Shown here: piece after piece, positions 57,353 through 64,000 of the stretch | Position numbering within the stretch: the stretch's first letter is position 1 | Layout: every line of letters starts with the position of its first letter | From: Diogma glabrata | Lineage: Eukaryota; Arthropoda; Insecta; Diptera; Cylindrotomidae | Direction: 5' to 3' | Length of the DNA stretch: 64,000 bases | Assembly (NCBI GenBank): GCA_963693315.1 | Contig: OY856187.1 | Coordinates: 79,558,796-79,622,795, forward strand | Translations under genes and position numbers: made by a program | Notes under the pieces: generated by a model | What the model was told of the DNA's origin: nothing | Seen by the model: the letters and a program-made list of their open reading frames with translations, nothing else | Databases searched by the model: none

Positions 57353-60318
57353 TCGAAATTCGATTGGAAATAGAACGTATTTTTTCAGTGCACATTTTTG
57401 TTAATCTACAATATTTTAATTAATTTTTGGAAGGTTAGAGGTAAAGAGTTCTGTTTAATTTTCGGTATAATCATAAGCGTGAATGTTACACTATCGAAAA
57501 CTAGAATTTACACAGATTTTGAAAGATGAAATTTATTTTGTGATGGTAAATTTTTCAAAAATGTTTTATTAGCGCTTGAGCAAATTTGTTGAATTGAAAT
57601 GCTCAGATGATTAATCATTTTTTATGTGAAGCAAACTTTGTTTCAATTCATCTATAGTTCGAAGAGCTACGTAGTCGAAATGGATGTTTTGGGTTTCAAT
57701 CAGTGCTCTGTCTTTTGTGCTCTCGTAAATTTTATAGAAAATATTAGCTCCAAAATTACGCTTTGTGTTATACTCAACATTCGCTTGTCATTTTCACATT
57801 ATTTAAATAATTTTCTTGAGCCCATCAATTAATTCTACTTGTAGAAAAATGATAATACATATTTTGTACAACAGAAATAGTTTTTCAGAATTTATTGCTA
57901 TTTGTATTGAATAAATGTCGTCCAAATTGTCCACTCTCCCACAACATATGATATTCAAATAAATAAAATCTTTAATATCCCATCGACATATACTCAACAA
58001 TTATTCGTTTGTTCCGTTTTTATCTATATAATCACAACATGATATGTATAATCTATTCATAAAATAACATACAAATTGATTTTTAACACACAATGATGTG
58101 GAAACCTTTCAAAATTAATAAATCTAAAATGCTTTAAACTTTTTGGTTTGAAATTTGATCCATTCGTAGACAACAGATACACACAATAAACCACCACACC
58201 TCACTTATCATGTGGATTTTATTTTAACTTATTTTTATATTCCAAGAATTTCATATTCAAAATTATTTATTAATATATATTTAATTTATAACAAAAGGCA
58301 ACAACAAATGGGAGTGCTAATGATTATGTTTGGTTTATGATTGAGATTTTCTTTAGTTTCTTCCTTTATATTAATTACACAAAAAAGTATGTTATCAAAT
58401 TTTGTTTGTAATTTCGTTCATTTTTGACATCGGGGAACATATGTTATTATTAAAATACAGCATGTTGTCTTTTATTTAGATGTGATTTGTGAAAATTATG
58501 TTTGAGTTGTTTTAACAAGATAGCAGTGTAACATATTAATTTGTCCTAAAATGGGCAAATGCCTTTTCGTTTATCAAAAAATTTAACTAAATTGTCGAAA
58601 GCGTTCAGATTTTGGTGCACTATCCCGTGTTGTATTTTGCTTCTGTTGATATTTTAGTCAAGCAGATAACAACCAGTACAGCTATTATTAGACTCTAACA
58701 TAGTTGTACGGGAACTTACATTAAACCAGGACACTCATACGTTCATATCTTTGGTCAGCATCAATGCTATCTCGGCAGCATCCTTTAAGGTGCATTACCC
58801 TGACTATTTAAACCAATTGTGAATTCAAGTCTAGTTAACTAATATTGCAAACTAATAAATGTAATCCTTTCTTATTGTCTGTCTGACAAAAGATATTGGG
58901 GTTCTTACGTACAATCAAATAGCAATCAAAGATCTACAGGTCAGGCTTGAAAAGTTTGAAATAGGTCCAAACAAAATACGAGACAACTTATTAGTTCAAC
59001 ATTGTTTTCACTTAGATATCAGGACATTTCGATATTGATATGTGAATATCAAAGCTAATGAATGGATAGATGGTATGGTATCGTTTTACAAAAAAAGATG
59101 TTTGAGGACAATGACTCTCAAATTTTGTTCCTTCCGTTTTTTTCAACTTAAAGCATTATAATATAGAAGAATTTAAATAAACAATTTATCTATCGGCTAA
59201 CCCTTAAACCTTTGCGTGAGAAAATGTTCACAAAATCATTCATTCTAAATGCCAACCACACCTAAATATTTTGGAAAATTTTATGACTAAATTTTCTACC
59301 CATCATTGAATTTTTCCGGTATCCATTGGCATCCAGAACCACCCTTGAACTACAGTTAAATATAAACAATATATTTTACGTTGTACACCAACCGTTTTTG
59401 TAATTTCGACTTTTAAATTTAATAACTTCGTTTATTACAGTTTTCTAAGGATTATCTAAAAAGCTCATATGAATAAACTTTTATGATTATTATATTCCAA
59501 TTCAATTTATCACCAAATTTATGTAAACGAACTTCAAAATATATCCCAAACACATTTTATGAATAATATAAAGTTTATGTTTGTCTTGCGATATATACAA
59601 CTCGTAACTACAACAATGGTAATGTGATGATGACTCATCATAACACAACCCAATCTAAAACCAATTTACAACAAAAACATTATATTCACCCAAGAATAAA
59701 TTTAACTCTGTTTTTTTGAAGAAAAAAAAAGTGAAAGAACAAATATTTTAGGGTGAATTATGAGAATATTCCTACGTACTACGTACGACGCCCTCCAATG
59801 TTTTGATAAATAAAATAAAAATAAGTCTATAGGGAAAATAAAAAATAAAATTAAGTGGTTAGTTTATCGAATCATTTCGAAAAGAAAAACTGTAATTATT
59901 TCTATGAAATATTGTTGAATAATTAGGCTTACTGGTGATGCGAAATGACTATGACTATAGATTTCGAACATAAAATCTAGGAAATTGCTGCAATTTGCAA
60001 ACGAAGTATTTTTTAATTAAATGAGATTTGGGGCGAATAAATCGTTAACGTTTATAAACCTGATTTACAAGTTATCTAAGATCAGTTTCCTTTTTATTTG
60101 TAGTCAGACGATAAAAAACGAAGAAGAAAAGTATCTAAATAAATAATGTCTGTCTATTTGTAAAAATCAAAAATGAATAAAACAAAATATTAGTGGAGAG
60201 AGGGGGTGTGTAGAGAATGACTTTGGTCATTTGCTCTTTTGATATCATTCCAATGCCCAACTACTACTATGTATTTTAAACAAGGTGGAGTACATCCCAT
60301 TACAACATGCACATTTTA
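57353..60318. other. AT-rich stretch, nothing recognised
   Basis: 57380-57390 reads TTTTTTCAGTG, like a right end of the CACTGAAAA family, just outside the RTE fragment, but no left end was found. Elsewhere there are only short motif-free frames. Confidence 0.45.
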
Positions 60319-60609
60319 TACACTCAAAAAAAATTTTTGTAAAATTAACCGAAATCTTCATTGATTCAACAAACATTTCTGTTAGTTTTGATTCTACAAA
60401 TTTTCATTGAATTTAAGAAACTGATGTTAATTGAATTTATTTTACCAACAACTTGTAACGGTTAATTCGACAGACCTGTTTGTTGATTATTACTAACAAA
60501 AACAACAATCAGACTGTTAAAATAACGAACACGTTTGTTTATTTTCGACGTTGTAATTTTTTGATTTGAACAAACAAATTTAAACATTTTTTAGCAATTT
60601 CTTTGTTAC

Positions 60610-62400
60610 ATTACGATAGATTAGATTAGATTTTAAAGGGATGGACAGGTTGCGCAAGGCGGAGACTTGTCATGGCATGCAGATTCTATGGTCCATAGCG
60701 CAACATAGACACAATCCAATTTGAGATCGTGCTACTAATTCTATGTACATGATTCCGCAGTCCTGATTGATTCGAAGGTGGTATTATCAAAAGCGCCTTC
60801 TATATCCAAAAAACACCCAAAGCGAATTTTTTGGCATCAAGTGCTCGTTCAATTTTAGTCACCAAATGATGCGCAGCAGTTTCTATCGATTTCCCAATCT
60901 GGTATGCATGCTGATTGGTACTTCGTGGAAACTGTAGTAAAGCGGTGTCCCTTATATAGGAGTTAAAGAAGTTGAGACTTATTTGGTCGAAATGACTTGG
61001 CTTCACTATAGTTGGTTTTACCTGGTTGGGGTATAAAACAACTATAGTTTTTCGCCACGCTTCTGGGACATAGCCATATGCCAGACATGCCTTATAGATA
61101 TTCTGCAATGACTCAATAAGGCCATCCACATTATTCTGCAGCATGCATGGAAAGACTCCATCAGGACCTGGAGATTTAAACGGGTTGAAGGAATCTATGG
61201 CCCATCTCAGAGATCTAATGTTCACCACACTCCCAGCCAGATCCAACTATCTTTATTTGGAGTAACAGTTAGTTGTTCATTTACTTCAGCAGTGGAACTG
61301 CTGCCTGGGAAATGTGTACAAAGCAGATGTTGCGCTGTTTCTTCCACAGATACCGTATAGCTCCCAGTTGGCATAAGCAGTAAGCCTTGTTGGTATTTAG
61401 GTTCTTTTGAGAGTGCTCTATGAAGTCTTGCTACCACAGGATAGCTCTCAATCGACTCACAAAACTTCTTCCAAGCACTCTCTCTAGCACTCCGGATGCT
61501 GTATATATATTCCCTCCGACTAATACGCTAAGCGATCCAGTCATCGGTATTATTTGTTCGCTTGTCTTACTTTAAAAGTTTCCTGACTGTAGTGCTTTTT
61601 CAGTTTTCTATTCCACCAGAGTGAGTTTCCTTCATGATGGAACGCTCTTGAGTGGACAAGATTCTTCAAACCATACACTATTGAATCCGATATGCAACAT
61701 TGTCAATGTCTTGTGTACAGTTGATCGATGGATGAACGTCCAGAAACATTTGACTAAGAAGTAATCTGTACATATCCCAATCAGTTGATTTGGTATTTTT
61801 AAAACTTTCTTTTACCAACGTGTCAGCCATAAATTCAAAATTTATGCAATTGTGGTCTGACGTGAGAATATCTCGCGATACTCTCCAATTTCAAACCCTT
61901 CTCCCCAAAACTAGGCTAGTTATTGTGATGTCAATTACTTCATCCTTAATTGCATTTGAAAAAGTGGGAGCATTCCCATTATTTAGAATTTCAAGATGTG
62001 TACCATGAAGAAACTCGACAAGGTCTGTTCCACGTCTGTTGTTATCTGAAATGCCCAAAATTCCATGATGCTCATTTGCATCGTACCCCAGGATCAAGGG
62101 CAGGTTCTTGTTGTTGCAGAATTCCACCACTTTAACGAGATCTTGGGTTAGAATGGTTCTATTGTATGGTAGATACAAGGAAACGACGACTATATAAGTA
62201 TCAACACGCTCGATCTTCACCGTAACTTTAACAGCAAGGACATCTTTGCCACTACATTGTGGTATAAGGATACCGAAAATGTCGTTTGACAAGTACACAC
62301 GAACGAGGGTTCTCCGTTACTGTACCAACAAACACCCTGCCCTGTTTACAATTTAGGCCAAGTATATGATTTTGACCTATGGTTCCTGAATCAGAACTTA
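60610..62400 (-). pseudogene. LOA-like LINE: endonuclease and early RT
   Basis: The minus strand from about 62395 reads HILGLNCKQGRVFVGTVTEN, then the 61891-62298 frame: VDTYIVVVSLYLPYN, LPLILGYDANEHHGILG (catalytic Asp-Ala-Asn), RGTDLVEFLHGTHLEILNNG, DEVIDITI. Next come RLHRALSKEPKYQQGLLL (61222-61437) and RT entry KSPGPDGVFPCMLQ, YVPEAWRKTIVVLYPNQVKP, STNQHAYQIGKSIETAAHHL (60800-61246). The RT palm is lost: after a frameshift sequence jumps to a 3' tail with the TAATCTAATCTA run (60613-60625). ORF2 of this kind encodes nicking endonuclease plus RT. Confidence 0.88.
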
Positions 62401-62644
62401 AAATAGAACAAATTATGTTTTACAACTACAAATCAAAAAAATAAAAATAATAAACTAAACACGAATCTATGCTATTTTCAATTTTGGGCTTTTTATTTAT
62501 TTTGCTAAATATTTCCAAAACTTTGATGTAATTAGTAAGTTTATGTTATACTACTATTAAATTTGTATTTTTTTCTAAGATGATTTTAACAAGATTACCT
62601 TAACAACCTTACCTTAACAGACATCTTTTATGGTAAAACTGTTG

Positions 62645-62725
62645 TTTCACTTTTATTTTTTTTGTTTTAAATAAAAAGTGTTGTGTTATAGTGTTTAGAA
62701 TATGGGTCACAACATCCCATAAATA
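62645..62725 (-). mobile_element. Isolated 3' end of the LINE A/B family
   Basis: AAATAAAAAGTGTTGTGTTATAG, then GGGTCACAACATCCCATAAA, matches the 3' terminus of LINE copy B at 24803-24860 in the same orientation. It is very short, probably an extreme 5' truncation. Confidence 0.5.
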
Positions 62726-63269
62726 AATTAAATAGTTTAGACCGACTTTTCAATTTATTAAATTATTTAATTAGTAAACAGTGAAATTTCACATTTTTAA
62801 CGCATTTTACTTGAAACAATTTACAACATATTGGCACTTTTTTAAATCTGTGCTTTTTATTTCACCAATTTCACTTATACTATTACTTACATCTATTTCA
62901 CTAAACTTCAAACCATTAATCTTTTAATTTTTTCCACAGTTAAATTTTATAATTTTCATTTTCATTTTATAATTTTCATTTTTAAAAAAATTTAACAAAC
63001 TTGTTTGTTAAAAACTTGCAATTAACAATTAAAGTCAAATAAGATGTCAATTGAGTAAATAAAACAAACAATTGTTTGTTGTATTTTACCTACAATTTTT
63101 TTCAGTGTAGAGAGCTTATCTTTATAGAATAAAATGATAATTGATATTAAAGTTAATACACTTCTATCTCGAGGAGAATCGAATACTGTGTTTTTAGTTT
63201 TTAAAAAAGCTTAGTTTTGGCACCCGTGAATTCACAATATTATGCCGTCTAAACGCTATTTACTTTCTA

Positions 63270-64000
63270 CAGATGCATGAGGTAAACGATATTTCCAAAC
63301 TTATCATTGTTGATAACACAAAGCATGCATTGCTCGCCATTCGAGTTTATCCGTTTTCAGTTTTTCCGTTACCGAAATGCTCTGGCACACAAACGAAGTG
63401 AATGTTGAACAAATCAGCTAACTCGTTAACAAATAGCAGACAGTTCCAAACTACTTTCGACGTTGTAGGGCTCGATTGTAGAACCTTAATTACAAGCTGA
63501 CTGTCCATAAATATGTCAAAATCGCTTACCTACATAACTTTAACCAATCTACGGTCTCCTTTAGGCAGCATATTCAGCCTGAAATACAATGAACTAATCG
63601 GTTTAAAAAGAGGCTAACATCTCATTCCTTACAAAACGCACCGCTGATTTGAACATTAATTTTCGACCCATCTTTATAGAAGTTAACAGCACTTATATAC
63701 TTTTCTATTCCACTTACCTAGTTCTCTCGGGAACAAGAAAGGAATATCCTACATTACTGCAAGTCCGCATATTGGAAAAAATTCAGCCGAACTTCCGGTT
63801 ATCTGTTATGGGAAGACGCAATAGAAGTTATATGCTAGAGAATTTCGAGTGCGGGGTGGGTGTACTCCTTACAGCTCCAGCAATACACCAAGCTGCGGTT
63901 CTCTGTACTTTCGTCAAAAGTTTCTGATTGACCATTTATATTTAAAGCCTATCATCGCATCGTGATTCGGAACTCAAGATTGGTCACACTATCGAGTTGT
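63270..64000 (-). pseudogene. LINE fragment with RNase H, cut by window edge
   Basis: The minus strand near 63900 reads KVQRTAAWCIAGAVRSTPTP, the conserved segment between RT and RNase H in LOA/R1-type LINEs. Downstream come a broken RNase H domain with FVFQAEYAA-like residues and DIFMDSQLVIKVLQSSPTTS (63470-63520), the catalytic Glu and Asp blocks. Stops interrupt it several times. It runs off the right edge, so the main RT part is outside. Orientation excludes it being the downstream half of the 60.6-62.4 kb copy. Confidence 0.75.

Larger units (their letters stand above)
60321..63107. mobile_element. Second TA-inserted element of the 26 kb family
   Basis: The ends CACTCAAAAAAAATTTTTGT (60321) and, inverted, CACTGAAAAAAATTGTAGG (from 63107) are flanked by TA at 60319-60320 and 63108-63109. 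The first 220 bp follows the left arm at 26064 motif by motif (GTTGATTATTACTAACAAAA, ATCAGACTGTTAAAATAACG, ACACGTTTGTT). Its middle is occupied by an R1/LOA-like LINE and a LINE 3' end. No transposase remains. Confidence 0.85.

Noticed and set aside
63649..63927. 92-codon plus-strand frame at the right edge
   Set aside because: The opposite strand carries LINE motifs (KVQRTAAWCIAGAVRSTPT), so this is a shadow.

Overview
The window is eukaryotic, very AT-rich and almost wholly non-coding. It looks like a piece of a large, repeat-loaded arthropod genome, most likely an insect. The basis is its mix of elements: several non-LTR retrotransposon (LINE) types of Jockey/CR1, R1/LOA and RTE character, a Ty3/gypsy-like LTR family, hAT-type and TA-inserting DNA elements, foldback elements, tRNA-derived SINE-like copies and microsatellites. 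The species cannot be named from sequence alone. No intact host gene, rRNA or tRNA gene was found. Every recognisable protein is a broken piece of a mobile element, so the window could be intergenic or lie inside a very large intron.

Layout. 0-2.8 kb: minus-strand LINE (copy A: 5' region, endonuclease, pre-RT), its linker replaced by a minisatellite, plus an older RT scrap. 4.4-6.3 kb: a non-autonomous hAT-like element with perfect 8-bp target duplications, holding a second hAT-like element with its own perfect 8-bp duplications. 6.3-8.6 kb: dispersed repeat, SINE-like copy, LTR remnant. 8.6-10.4 kb: candidate element with short inverted ends, filled by two tandem arrays. 12.4-15.8 kb: plus-strand LINE ends flanking a minus-strand gypsy-like element (LTR, protease, capsid, SAP domain, LTR) that lacks pol and carries a LINE 3' end of its own. 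16.1-19.2 kb: minus-strand LOA-like LINE (RNase H, zinc motif, endonuclease) split by a solo LTR with a 4-bp duplication. 22.5-24.5 kb: DNA element with about 30-bp inverted ends and a decayed transposase-like gene.

24.8-28.9 kb: LINE copy B, cut by a TA-inserted element whose removal restores the RT frame; that element contains a 5'-truncated LINE in the opposite direction. 29.3-30.2 kb: SINE-like copies, one inside a perfect 45-bp inverted repeat. 31.4-32.8 kb: about 285-bp satellite units. 33.4-34.8 kb: a 1.38-kb palindromic element. 35.2-37.7 kb: RTE-like LINE whose 3' end runs straight into a 611-bp GA microsatellite. 39.4-40.0 kb: CR1-like LINE piece. 42.9-43.5 kb: two tandem hairpin modules. 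45.49-45.69 kb: assembly gap beside a partial LTR. 48.9-49.3 kb: cluster of a palindromic 10-mer. 51.8-54.2 kb: R1-like LINE with satellite-like material inside. 56.5-57.4 kb: RTE-like LINE piece. 60.3-63.1 kb: second member of the TA-inserted family seen at 26 kb, holding a LOA-like LINE. 63.3-64.0 kb: another RNase H LINE piece running off the edge.

The value of the window is its stratigraphy. Target duplications and exact junctions allow insertions to be ordered in time, and inverted-repeat structures occur on scales from 8 bp to 600 bp. LINE clade names were assigned by eye from motifs and are tentative.
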